Positions 1 through 12,500 of a stretch of DNA of 64,000 nt are shown one piece after another; position 1 is the first letter of the stretch; every line of letters begins with the position of its first letter. The DNA lies in NCBI GenBank assembly GCA_013396655.1, contig WBMV01009285.1:124001-188000 (forward strand), in the 5' to 3' direction. A program made the position numbers and the translations under genes. This DNA comes from Campylorhamphus procurvoides (lineage: Eukaryota; Chordata; Aves; Passeriformes; Dendrocolaptidae). A model generated the notes under the pieces. It was not told where the DNA came from and searched no databases. It was given only the letters and a program-made list of their open reading frames with translations.

Positions 1-74
1 ATTTAACAAATTTTGAGAGAAGTGACTAAAAATACTGCTAGAATGTGTTCGTTAAAGACCAAAAATCAAAAAAA

Positions 75-865
75 TCACACAATCACACAGGACCACAGAA
101 TAGGCTGAGTTGGAAGGGACCCACAAGGATCATCAAGTCCAGCCCTTAACCTTGCACATGGCCATCCCCAGGAGTCACACCAGGTACCTGAGAGTATCAT
201 CCAAACACTTATTGAATTCTGTCCGGCTTGGTGCTGTGACCACTGCCCTGGGAGCCTGTTCCAGTGCCCAACCACCCTCTGGGTGAATAATCTTTTTCTA
301 ATACCCAACCTAAACCTCCCCTGACACACCTTCAGGCCATTCCATCAGGTCCTGTCACTGGTCATCACAGAGATGAGATCAGTGTCTGCCACTCCTCTTC
401 CCCTCACAAGGAAGTTGTAACTGCAATGAGGTCTCCCCTCAGTCTCCTCTTCTCCAGGCTAAACAGACCAAGTGCCCTCTGCCACTCCTCATACAGCTTC
501 CCCTCAAGGCCCTTCATCATCTTTGTTGCCCTCCTTTGGACACTCTCTAAGAGCTTAATATCTTTATTATATTGTTGTGCCCCAAACTGCACACAATATT
601 CCAGGTGAGGCTGCCCCAGTGCAGAGCAGAGCAGGACAATCCCCTCCCTCGACTGGCTGTTGATGCTGTGCCTGATGCCCCCCAGGACACAGTTGGCTCT
701 CCTGGCTGCCAGGGCACTGCTGACTCATATTCAACTTGCCATCCATCAGGATCCCCAGGTCTCTTCCCGTGGCACTGCTTTCCAGCCTCTCATTCCCCAT
801 CCAGGGTTGCCCCATCCCAGATGCAGAATCCAGCATTCTCCCTTGTAGAACTTCATATGATTTGT
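75..865 (-). mobile_element. CR1 LINE, 5'-truncated, 3' end intact
   Basis: Read on the minus strand, this is the 3' end of a CR1 non-LTR retrotransposon. The frame at 404-592 gives the typical end of CR1 ORF2, including [10 protein letters not shown] and [15 protein letters not shown]. Further 5' (about 840-640) the pieces ILHLG, VPRETWG and a [13 protein letters not shown] stretch appear in shifted frames. The 3' UTR is recognisable near 300-80, where the plus strand shows 'gagttggaagggaccca' and 'aggatcatcaagtccag'. The element ends near base 75 in a degenerate form of the CR1 8-bp terminal repeat. Frameshifts and stops interrupt the reading frame, so it is a dead, 5'-truncated copy. The 5' limit near 865 is approximate. 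Confidence 0.95.
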
Positions 866-1149
866 AAGTCAGTTATTCCGAATTCTGATGAATGTCCACT
901 GGTTTTTCTTCCTGACTCCCTTACTTAATCCCAAACCAAAATCCAGGGTAGCTTTTGCCTTTCAGAGCAAACCATTATGTAGTATGCAGCCAAGCTGCAG
1001 AACCGCAGTGGAAGGTTTGACTGAGCAAAGTTCCTTTAGGTTCCTTCAATTAATTGCATTTGTAGGCACAAAATGATAAATGAAATTAAAATATCCTGAA
1101 AAGAGTATATGCGCCTCACAACTTTAGAGCTGAAGAAGAAGGGCAATAT

Positions 1150-1556
1150 GGCTTGTGAAGGGTCTGGAGCAGGAGTCTTATGAGGAGTGGCGGAGTTTTC
1201 TGGGGTTGTTTAAGCAGGAAAAAAGCAGGCTCAGGTGGGAACATTATCCCTCTACAATGACCTAAAAGGAGGTTGTAGAGAGGTGGAGGTCAATCTCTTA
1301 GATAACAAGCAACAGAATGAGAGCAAATGCCTCCAAGCTGTGCCAGGGATGTTTAGATTGGATTGTGAGAAAAAAAGCATGGTCAGGCATTGGAACTGGC
1401 TGCTCAGGGAAGCAGTAGAATCACCATTCCTGGAAGTGTTCAAGGTGTGGCACAGGGGGACATGGTTTAGTGGTGGACCTGGCAGTGCTGGGTTAGCAGT
1501 TAGATTCAATGATCTTAGACGTTTTTCCCAACCTAAACAATACTATGATTTGATAT
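1150..1556 (+). mobile_element. CR1 LINE 3' fragment
   Basis: This is a plus-strand CR1 3' end. It begins near 'gaagggtctggagcagg', passes through 'tatgaggagtggcggag' and 'aaaggaggttgtagagagg', and reaches 'ggacatggtttagtggtgg' and 'cagtgctgggttagcagtt'. It ends with 'caacctaaacaatactatga', the family's 8-bp tail in degenerate form. It is older than the neighbouring CR1 because mismatches and small indels are frequent. An open frame of 138 codons (1235-1651) lies inside it and is a by-product of the repeat, not a gene. It faces the copy at 75-865 in the opposite orientation. Confidence 0.93.
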
Positions 1557-4500
1557 TGCATTATGGAGAAGGGGAGGGGATTCCCAAGCATGCCCATCCT
1601 TCCTTCCATCAGTCCTCCAGCCAGGGATACTGTGGAATGTGTGGTTCTTGACTTCTGGACCATCTTTTCCATGTAAAATACTTCTCTGACCTCAAGGAAA
1701 CATTGATTAGACATGCCCTATGACTTGTCCCACGCTGTCAAAGTATCTCAGATTGTAGGGACAAGTTCCACATACTCATTCCACATTCGTTTTCTGATAT
1801 TTTTTCCTTTGAAAGTGCTCCAAAGAGGTCATTCCTATTTTTAATTCTATTCTATGAGTAGGGAGGAGTAAAAGGATGTGAGATTACATCGGAATATTAA
1901 AAAAATTAAATTATTGTGGAAGGCAACATACTTAACTAGAAAACCCCTATATGAGTAAGAGGGCTGATTCCATGATCCTTGACCTGAATGCACTACAGGC
2001 TGGGCATATGCCAAATGTGCTCAGCACATTAAGATCTGGAACTTGCTGCTTAGTTTTGTGAACTAGAATTCACAGCCTGATGCCAGGAAATAATCTGTAA
2101 GTTCCAAGGACAGGAAGCTCTGAACGGTTGCTTCATCCCTCTGTGCTTTTCTTGGTTCCAGGTGAATTGAATTTCCTTTCAGGAGAGGTCAAAATGTTGA
2201 CTGAAAATGGCTTTAGCCACCAGCAAAACCAAATTTCTTATCTGGGCAATGGCACTCACTCTTCACCAAGCAGGGCAATGAGCAAACCCCAGGGCAGAAC
2301 ATGCCACCATCATCTAGGTGTGAATTCTCACACTAAATGGCAATACCTAAAGCATCAGACCTCCTTCCAGAGCCCACAAAACATGGCAGCTCCCTGTTCT
2401 TTAAGTACCTCTGCAGGTCACTGAAGGGTTGAGGTGGGGGTGCAGTACCAGGGAGTCTGTTTTCTGTGCAGTCTGAGTCATCACGGTGCAGTTAGCACTG
2501 AGCACCTGGGAGGCAAGGAGCACAGCAGGGCCATTGTGTTTGTCATGACAAGAAGATGTTGCAGAGAAGGAGAAACTGGAAGAGGTCCCTCCATAACTGA
2601 CTTTGCTTTTTACTTCTTACTCCCTCTGAAAAAGAATAGATTTGCTTTCTTCCATTTTGGGAAAGACTTCTGGATCTCTGGGATCCAAGCAATATATTGA
2701 GGAGTTAGCTGCAGTGTGGAGGAAGCCCAGCTTCTTTGCCACACACCTGTCTTTGCAAGTCTGTTATCCAGTTAAGGATATTACATGAAGTTGCAATAGA
2801 TTTCTTGCTTGAGGATGAAGTGCCCATTGTACCATCACTAAATGCTTCTATAGTATCTCCTTATGTTGCCATTTGGCATTAAAATTGCATGGAGTCTGAA
2901 AGATATCTTGATTTTCACACATGTGAGAAAGCAAAGGAAGGAGCTCACACACTCTATCTACTGTGGGCAGATAGATTATAAATAGCTTTAGGATCTCCTT
3001 GACAGGTAATTTACATCAAAAAAGCAGCACCATAAACATCCTACTGTCTTCACACATGCACAGATCTTGACTGTATGGAAAAATCACACAGAAATTGCTG
3101 ACTGAAGCAGTGTCATTTTGAAGAGCTGAGGATTAGTAATTCTGCCTTACCCAAAGATCAAAGAGCTCCTGTAGTAGTGTGTGGAGCTTCCCCAGACGGG
3201 ACTAAATTAATGAGAAAAAATATGGGTTCCCACGCTAAAATTTAATATTTCTTCTTGGCATCAGCAGGAATTGAATCCAGAGTGCAACAGAGGAACTTTT
3301 CATGGTACCTAAGCAATTCCTGCTGCTTGGAAAACCCATGTGGTAGATCCATCTGGATCTTCTCCTAAAATGTCATGGACACAGATGACTTGGGGCTTTT
3401 TTCACAGCCCACGCTGTCCTTTTAAAAAACAAAAGAATTTGAAACATGTCAACATCACTTAATGTTTGGCTGTAAAGGGAATCAAAATAAATTAAAATTG
3501 TGAAACATTTGTACTAACATGAAGTGAGAGTGGAAAGGTAACAAAAATAGGATGCGAGACTCCTGAGATTTCAAAACACTCAATGTCATGCTGGATAGTC
3601 ATCCAGCTCCATTGAAAGATGTTACTACTGCGTGTGTGATACAAAGATACAGATTGACGTACAATAAGAGTGGTGGTGTGGTGTAAAAGGATGTCAGAAA
3701 GATGAGAAACTGCAACTAAAAACAATTAGAAGCCATGTTTTGATTCAGGCTATTTTCAGATTCCTGGATAAATGTGAAAAATTACTCTCCCCTCTTCCAA
3801 ATAGAAATCCTTCATGGAGCCACATAAACTTGTGTCTTTGTTTAGATCAGGCCAATATTTTTGTGGGAGAATGTGAAATTTCATCCAGAGGTCTCTAATA
3901 ATGGTAATGGCATAAAATTCCTCTTACCTGGTATGTTCAAATTAAACATTTTCTAATAAAAACAAACACAGAAAAGGTCCCCTTATACTGCTTAGCTCTT
4001 TTGAGTGATCGACATATATTGAGTCAAGAACAAAAGGGTTAACTTTCAAAATATGCTTGATTTTAATGAGGATGAAAGGAATGAGAAGAATAAGTAAATG
4101 TAGATTAGAGAGAGAAAAAAACTTGGATTAAAAAAATGGAGCTGAATGCATGGAGGGAGTTGTAGAAGAAAGGTTGTTCATCTTTCACATGTCATTTACT
4201 CAAAAAGAAATTTTATGAAAGACTCCTTAATGTGTATCTCTCTTCAGTAAGGGATCCAAGCCCATTTTCTGACAGTGATAAATTACACTGGAGGGAGAAG
4301 GAGAAAAGCTTCTTTTCTTACAGGTGCTAGTCATGCTCATGGCCTTATGCTGAACTGAATGACCTTCGCAGGGGACCAATTTCTCCTCAGCACCACTGGC
4401 TTTGCTGCTGAATGCTCCTCCACAGCCAAGACAACTGAATCTTACATTGAAGCATTGTACCAACATGGAAGGATCAGTTTCTTGTTCTTCTTCTCTGATG

Positions 4501-6883
4501 TCCTCATCCCAATGGAAGTGTGCTGAATTAATACAAGGGGCATTCCCGTGATGAAGAATTTTCAGGTGCACAATTCTCAGGAAATAATGAAGTCAGTGTC
4601 AGCAGATGGAGCCCGGTTCTGACTTATACTGAAGACAAGAATTCAACAAGCCTGACTCCCAAACCAGACTCTCTGAGTATGAATGAACTTTTGAGTGATG
4701 TAGGGCATTTCATAAATATTGCTAGTGGATGTGATTTGATTTGTGTTTTATTAGGCTAGTGGTATTTCAATATACTATCAGGTCACCATGGTTTCTATTT
4801 CTATGTGCTTGTTTTCTAGGGCATTTTTAGTTGCTTGAATAAAGCCTCAAAAAATATAAATAAATTCAAGGGTGACATGAGGAGGAGAACATTGCAGCAA
4901 AACAGTAAGAAGAAATATAAGCCCATACAGTGTGTTATGCCTTACAAAACCACACCAAGGCTAACAGAAATACTAAGTTGGCAACTGGACTTGCTAAGAT
5001 GTTACATGAGTTGGAGCTGTCTCTCAAAGGCAGGAGAGAGGGTACTGATACCCATTTGAAAGGGTCTTCTTAGCAGAATAGCATGATATTCTCTTTGCTG
5101 TACTCGTTAACTCACAGCAATGAAACCCATAACTTAAAAATGGCTTGCAAATAGAAAAAAGCTTGGCCTACTGGAAGTCAGTGGCTAAACTCCCAGCTTT
5201 ATAGCACGATGTAATGGGATGGTGAGAGACAAAACAATAGTCTCCATGAGATGTAGCTCTTGCCAATGCTTTGAGCTCTTAGGGGGGACCCTACACTGAA
5301 GCAACCTCCATGCATAAATCTGGGTTCAAAATAAGGGAGAAGAGCTGTCACTGCTTAGCAGCTTCCAAACCCTGGTCCCTGGGGTGGCTGCTGGTGGTTG
5401 GGGAGAGTTGCCTGGTAACAAGGAGCTGCCACTTTCTCATTTCCAGCTGTTAAACTGCATTGGAAGGAGCTGAATAATACCAGAATAGAAACCTAGCTTA
5501 TAATTTGTCAAGTTTAATATAACAAAATAGGAGGCATTTAATGGCATCTCTAAATTGCTTAAGAGATGACTGTTTGCAGCAGAGCTCTAGCAAGTCCATG
5601 TTGCAAAATGAAAATAGGGCTTTCAGTAATCTTTTATTGATAAGCACCTTGTTCCAACAACGTTTGTCAATAGGATGCTGTAACCTCTCGTGTGTGTGAG
5701 GGGTGGGGGAAAGGTAATAGCAGAAGGGATTGTACCAGAGCAGGACAAGAAACAGACATAACCAAGAAAACACTTTTTTTTTTAAGTGTATGCAAATATA
5801 TGTATTAAAATATCAACACTTAGATTGAATTTTTGAATGGAAAATATAATATCTGATGTGCTGATTTCTCCATCCAAATGGAAATGTGTGTGTTTATCTG
5901 TTGTTGTTGATGATGATGACAATAATAATATCTGGAATCCTGAGTTTAATTCTAAAACAAAATGTGTTCTAGTTTATTTTCTGGAGGGGAAATTATAATT
6001 GCCCAATTTGAGAGGGACTGAGTAGTGAACGAGGCTTGTTAATGTCTTTGTGGGAGACAAATTAAAATGAGGGTCAGGCCAGAGCAGATGGTCATCCTGC
6101 TGTAAGCCTGTCGTCATTGAGGGAAGGAGTTTCCAGATGTCAAGTTGTTGAGCAGCCTGTGATAGCCTGTCATGAAGTTTCAATCTCCAAAATGCGGAGG
6201 AAAGGAGAACACCTGCAAAAACCCAGAGCAGCAGACTGAAAGCGGGTGTGAGGTACAGAGGATGGCTCCTGGTGGCTTTTCTTTCCCTGTTAAACTGCCT
6301 TTGACTCAACCTCTGAGTTTTCTCACTTTTACCCTTCCAGTTGTCTCCCCCATCCCAGTGACGAGTGAGCAAGTGGCTGTGTGAGGGTGACCTGCTGTCT
6401 GGGGTTAAACCACGACATTTAGCAACATGTTATTTTAACCAGGAAAATTAGGCAGGGAAAGGGATATCTAGGTGAAGTATCACTTCCCTTTTCAATTGCA
6501 TATTGTTCTGAAAGATATGGTAATGTCACAATATATTGCTAGTGAGGGCTGGTTCTGAGTCTGTGCTGTGCTAATTTTATCAAATACTAAACCTTTCAAA
6601 CATTGGTACTTAAAACGGGCAAGAAGTCTGTCAAGAAAATGCATTTCATTTATGTGCAAGCTGGTCTTCAGGTAAAGGTATCAATGTACTTTTTTTCTGC
6701 AAGAAATCTTTTGTGGTTTAGGTAGATAGTGATACTATAAAAAGAAAAAACAAGAGGCACACATAAAAATAAAACCAGTCTGTACTTCCATCCATAGATG
6801 CATACAAATATGCACAAATGTGTATCTCCATATCCACATATGAATGACCATGTCCCAGCATCCTGTGAACACGAATCAGTTAA
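1557..6883. other. Intergenic DNA with no recognised gene
   Basis: This is A/T-leaning non-coding DNA. The longest open frames are about 130 codons (for example 5974-6372 minus). None shows a recognisable domain or a convincing exon border. I see no further repeat beyond short A or T runs. Confidence 0.6.
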
Positions 6884-7000
6884 GCTACTTACAGCACTCC
6901 TCTGAGACAGGAAGGTATTATTCCTGTTTACAGATTAGAAAGCTGAAGCCTTGAGGTGAGGAAGTTCAAATGTAAAACCCAGGAAGAACTGGAATTGACT
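6884..7000 (-). mobile_element. MIR-like SINE remnant (core region)
   Basis: The plus strand reads like the reverse complement of the MIR core: 'gagacaggaaggtattatt', then 'ctgtttacagattagaaag', 'ctgaagccttgaggtgagga' and 'acccaggaagaactggaatt'. This follows the order of MIR in reverse: the tact-attatt segment, the ttttacagatgaggaaactgag segment, then the segment near the tRNA-derived B box. Divergence is high, as expected for an amniote-age element. The identification rests on my memory of the consensus and the order of matching blocks; the ends are approximate. Confidence 0.65.
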
Positions 7001-8312
7001 TTAGTTTTTTAAGTCTAAGATGGGGGTTTTGTGTCCAAGGTTTACAATACCATCTTTTCTTTTTGGTGTTTGGCTTGATTTCAAAATTTCTATGGCAAAG
7101 AAAGAAAACTCATGGGATAGAATAGCATTCAAATAAAAGAAGAAAATTATTGCTTCCTTTTAAGTTGAGAGAGAGAAAATCTTACCCCTATCTTAGCTTG
7201 TATCAGAGCAGTAATTTAAAAATTAAAGGCTGATTCTTCAAAAAGCAATGTATTATTGCTATCATTGATGCCAGCTGGGTCTGCAAGCTCTACCACAGAA
7301 AGAGGTGAATAAGCAGTTGTGAAAACCTGAATTACACTCAGTCCACAATAATTAAAGCCCTTCTTGAGTCCTAAGGGCTGGAACCAGAAAAGCAATGGTC
7401 CAAAAGACCCGGTTCAGCAGCATTGAATTTTGGCATGGGTGGACACCAGTGCACCATACAAAATACAGCAGCACCCCCTGCTTTTAAAGGAATAAACAGG
7501 GAAAGGCAGGTCTGGAGGGACAGTAACCCTTTTTACAGGCTGATGTGAGGGGCATATTAGTATAACCCCACTGCAGGACACAGACTAGGGCTTTCCTCAG
7601 CCTGTGGTGCTGCCTCCTTGCCCCTGAGGAGCACACCCTCACTTCCTGTAAGCACTGCTATAAAGCAGTGGAGGTTACAGAGGGAACTGTGATACTGTGG
7701 TGTAAGGAGAGGACACTCAGCAGGGAATATGGTCCCTACATTAGCCTCTTTGAGAATTTTAATGATTATTTATACATTATATTGTATGCAATATACAGTG
7801 ACTGTATATTGTATCCAAGACCCATCCTAACACTGGCATTTGCTGCAGATTCTTTGCTAGATTTACTCAGCAATTGCTTGTATTGACCCTCTTCAAAGGA
7901 AACCCAGTCACCCAGTGGTTGTCCTTTGTCTGTAATCACTTTGTTTTCATCTGTGGTTTGGTACCAGCTGCACCAGGAAAAGGCATATAAATATAGTTTG
8001 CTTCTAAGTTATTTAACCAGAAATTCAAATTTTGAGTCCCAGAAATTACATATTGGTTATAACTAAGAAAAAAATTCAATTATCCCTTTAAGGAGCTGGT
8101 GTTAAGCAAAATACTCCTAAGTCAAAACCTGTTGCAAGAAAAACATCTTAATATCTGGGAAAAAAACCAGCACAGAAACTTCAGTCATTATCTGGCTATA
8201 AAATTAAGTTCAGCTGTTTTCTTACTAAAGTTTTCCAGTTCTTATTTTTATTGTGTGCATTGTTTATACATTGTGCTCTAGAAATATTTTATTGCATAAA
8301 TGTTTGTATTAA

Positions 8313-8334
8313 GGGAGGGAGGAAAGGGTGGGGG
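8313..8334 (+). other. Canonical G-quadruplex motif
   Basis: Four G runs (3, 3, 3 and 5 bases) are separated by loops of 1, 6 and 1 bases, which satisfies the usual G3+N1-7 rule. The short outer loops favour a stable parallel fold. It stands alone in otherwise A/T-rich DNA with no visible promoter or gene next to it. Confidence 0.6.
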
Positions 8335-9468
8335 AAAACCCAACAAATAGTCCAGCGTATTTAAGGCTTTCAGACTGTGTGTTTGCTGCAAGGAAGATTC
8401 CCACAGCATGGCTTACTATATGCCGGGTGTGTTTGCTGCCTGGAAAGGTAGATCAGCTTTCCATACCACTGGCAACTCTGTTGAAACTACAAATCTTCAC
8501 TACATGCATCAGTTGTGCAGACACCAGCTCTTAGAGCAGGTGCAGTAAATGCACAGCTAATCACATTTTGGGGGTGAAGCCCCCTAAATACCACATGCAC
8601 TATCCTGAAACCAGGGGCCTTGCTGTGTGTGGGCTGTATGAGTTACACACCATGAGCAAAGGAGCTGCCCTTGCTGTGTAGTGTGGTGGGCTTGCAGCAA
8701 GGCCAGACAGGGCTTTTCAAGGTATTTGGTGTGAGATGAAGGGGCAAGGTGCTGTACCTGCTTCACTGCTGCTGCCCTGCGTCTCCCATGGGCAGTGCCA
8801 CACTCTAACCTTCAGGCAGAAAAGGGCACATGAGGCCAAAGCTTTGTGTTAGGTGCCAAACATAAGAGCCTGTGGCAATGCCTGCATGTCTGTTAACCCA
8901 TAACACACACGAAGTCATGTGTGGTTCCATGTGCCTACATCCTACACAGCTGTGCATGCTCGTTGCACATAGTGAAGATGACTGCCCTCTGGACTCAAAG
9001 CTGTGGCTGCATCATGCCAGGAGTGATAAAACCTGATCCTGGAAATACCCCAAGCACCAGCACACACTTACCTGTCGGGCAGAGGCTTGCAGCCTCCAGC
9101 AGCCCTCTCCTTCTCATTCTCCCTGTGTGCCGAGGTGTCTCCAGAGTGACCCTGCAGCCTGAAACCCACTGAGGCAAGCCAGAGAGGAGCTGTAGCACAA
9201 ACCATTCCCATGGGACGGTCCCTGCATCCCAATCCTCTCTCCCCATCTCTTGCTGCACCAGGGGTGCAATGCCCCATACCACTCCATGGTGGGGAATGAA
9301 GGGGCTTTTCCGACACCCACCAGTTGCAAGGGTGACACTCAGCTCCTTCTGCTGTGCCTGGAAATGCTGCCTCCACCCCAAAAGGGCTCACTCCAGGTGC
9401 ACTGCCTTTTTCCTTTCCTGTGCTCAACTTTAAATATGGGTCCCTATATCATTGTGCAGTTCCGATGG

Positions 9469-9579
9469 GGGCTGATAAGCAGATTGCAAAGGCTCTTTCT
9501 TTTTCTGAAAAGGCAGAAAACGAATGCAAATTACGTTCACTGTGGGTTTTGATGTGTGTGGCTTGATGCTTATCAGCCC
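9469..9579. promoter_or_regulatory. Possible cis-regulatory cluster: inverted GATA sites around an octamer
   Basis: The arm at 9469-9481 (containing TGATAAG, a full GATA-factor site) is repeated as a perfect 13-bp reverse complement at 9567-9579 (CTTATCA). Between them, at 9524-9531, is a perfect octamer ATGCAAAT, the binding site of POU/Oct factors. The three sites and their symmetry are seen directly. That they act as an enhancer is inference. The nearest recognised gene, RASA3, ends about 40 kb away. Confidence 0.3.
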
Positions 9580-12500
9580 AATTATACAGCGGGGAAAGAA
9601 ATGGCAGGATTGTTCTCCTTGTCCTACATGGAGTTTAGCAAGCAAAACTGTGAAACTCTTTGTGTTACAGTCAACCGTAGCTGAGGCCTTCACATTTCCA
9701 GAGGTAAAGTGGGTTCTCTGGCCAAATTAAAGAAAATGGCGAGTTGCCAAAGAAAACATTTTTGTCCAGCTTGGCTTATCTGATGTTACCAGCATGTAGT
9801 GATACTTTATCGTAGTGAGGTATTTCCTCTGTTAAACATAGAAGCAAGAGCAAGATGGATAAACAACGCATGCAACCAAACCCCAAGTGTTTAATTATTT
9901 TAGCTTACTGTGGTGGGAAGCAGGGGCAGAGGGCAAAAGAGATAAAACTAAGCATTCCTCAAAGAGCCCAGCTACTGCTTTCTATGTTGGAATTGCCTCC
10001 ATCAGAGAAAGAAGCCTGAGACACAGAGCAAGTGACTGCCCAGTAGCCAAAAGGTCTCGCAGAACCCCAGTCTGGTGCAAAAGATAGACTGTCTGTGCAA
10101 GATTGGGATGGGTGACTCAGATTGACCCAGATCTCATGGCTTGGGAAATGCACAAGGAATCAAACCTCTTACCTGCCTTTAGACGCATCTGGAGCAGATG
10201 TCTGTGTCTGATCCACTCACCCCAGGCTTCCTTTATGGCAAGCAGAGGGATGTAGGCACTGTTAAGGGCATGGTTCATCTGACACTATTTCAGGTGTCTG
10301 GTTTGGGATTCAATGGTTCACACCCTGAATGCATACTTACTGGTTAAAAAGAGATTATTCCATAATGGATGTCTATATTATAACCACTGATATTTCATCA
10401 ATAGAACCCATAGGGCAGCAAAAGACTTCCTCTTGGCAGTTGCCATCAGCCATCATCTTTGACCACTGGAAGCTGTATGGCTTTGCTCACCAAACTGGCA
10501 AAGGGAGGAACAGGAGACCAGAAATTTTCCTTCCTATGAATAAGATCCTAGCCCTTCAAAGTAAATGCTTTAAGGTGGACTGTGCCAAGGAAGAGTGGCA
10601 AGGATTATCTCCCCAGATAATGCAGTTTCACAGTTAGTTATCCTTCCATCCTTGAATTCTAGTTAAAATATTTAGAAAATTCCAGTGCATCCCAGACCAG
10701 AAGGGTCTGAGCAAATCAGCACCTAGAGAAAAATTTAGAAGAGAAAGTATATGGTACAGTAAATGTTGCCAATTATCACTATAAACTAGCCTTTAGTACA
10801 GCAGTTTTGCTGCAGAGCTGTTTCCTAGAAACATAAAATTTTATGCTGCCAAGATAAAATGCAAAGGACCAAAGGCATTTTCCAGGATGAAGGACTGAAA
10901 TATATTTGTGTGGCTGAGATGAGGGGTTTGTGTGGTGGGATCATGGTATCTCCCTAGCTGGAAGATGTGGACCAGAGCTTTGACTTAACATCCCAAGCAA
11001 GTTCTCGGTTGTGAAATCTCTGTGCGATGGAGCAATGACAGCTCAGCGAACCTTAAAGGCTGTATCAGCACCCTGACTCCCCTCCCATTGCCTGGAGAGT
11101 GAGCCATGAACAAGGATGCCATTTCCACACTGATAATCGGCAAACCAACTGATCTTGCTTGCACATAAAAGTGCACTTTGACATGCTAAAATCCAGCTCC
11201 AGCCTATGCCTTTTCAGTTAAGTTGGACAGGGTGAGACACAGCCTTTTCCAACAGCATGTACTGATTTCATAAGGTAGGATGTTCATTGGCACAGTAGCA
11301 AAAGGTGTTTGCTCACCCTTAGGTACAACTAACAGGTACTAATGGCAAAAACATGTTCTGCAGAAGGTTCCAAGGCTGAACAGAGCATTGTAGAGTTGTC
11401 TCATTCCCTGCCAACAATCCTTGGACGTCCTCCAAAGTTACCTGTGGCTTCTTGAGTTTAGTTCAGTTGGAACTGAGCATTAGCAAGAGAAGCATGTGTA
11501 AGCACATATATATGTAAAAGTAGAAAAAATGACATAGAGAAGAGGGGATCTTGGTAGTCTACATGTAAGTCTAAGGGAACACTATAGAGAATATTGAAGT
11601 GTTTATACATTTTTCAGTTGCCATTTAAGAGCCATGGTTTAAATTCATGATGCTGAAAATGTTGATTCAGAATGAGATCAACAAACACTGGGTCTCTGTC
11701 AGGAGCTGGTGCTTTGCATTTCATTACATTGTCACACGGTGGTTGGAGCTGTATCTTATGGGGTTTTCTGAACTAGATCCTGTCCAGACAAGCTATCAAT
11801 TGTGTTACCTCGAACATGAAAAAAAGTCCTTTGTACATCTGTGATTTGGGGCAAACTACTCTATGTTCTTTTGTGGTGTGAAGCTGTACATTTAGATCGG
11901 TGAGTAAGATCCAGATCCTAAACAGGAATTGAGAACATCAATGCCTTTATGAAATTAAACCTCTCAGTCAAGTCCTGGATATTTTCCTCTAGATAATCCT
12001 CAAAACTAAAGATTAAAAAGAAAGAAACCAAGCAAATCTTGAATCTAGATGCAATCTAATGAGATTTGAGTCTACCAAAAATATTCTTATTTCATCAAGG
12101 TAGGGAAACTATGGTAAAATCTGCAGAAAATACCTCTAATCCTAAGTTTCTTAAAACTCATTAAAAAAAGAATGACTCAGCAGTATAAGAGCCTAGTCCG
12201 ATAAGTCTCTGGTTCTCTTTTGGGGATTTTCTTTAACTGGTTTGTGGAAATTAAGCTAGAATAAGCCCCTGCAGTATTAAAAGCTCCAAGACTCACAGTA
12301 GTTTGTTAGTGGTTTGGAATAAGCTGTGATGGGACTCATCTGAATAGGACAAGGTACGATAAACAGTATATGGATATTATTCCTAGTGTGCTTCTAGGTG
12401 TATCCATGTACCATCTAAAACTGAGTCTTGTGAACACCAATAGTTCTGTGGGCATGAGCAGAAGAGAAATAGAACTAAATTGAAAAAGCCAACAGACAGA

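Noticed and set aside
404..592. 62-codon minus-strand open frame
   Set aside because: It is the decayed C-terminus of CR1 ORF2, covered by the CR1 annotation and not a host gene.
1235..1651. 138-codon plus-strand open frame
   Set aside because: It lies almost wholly inside the CR1 3' fragment and is a repeat artefact.
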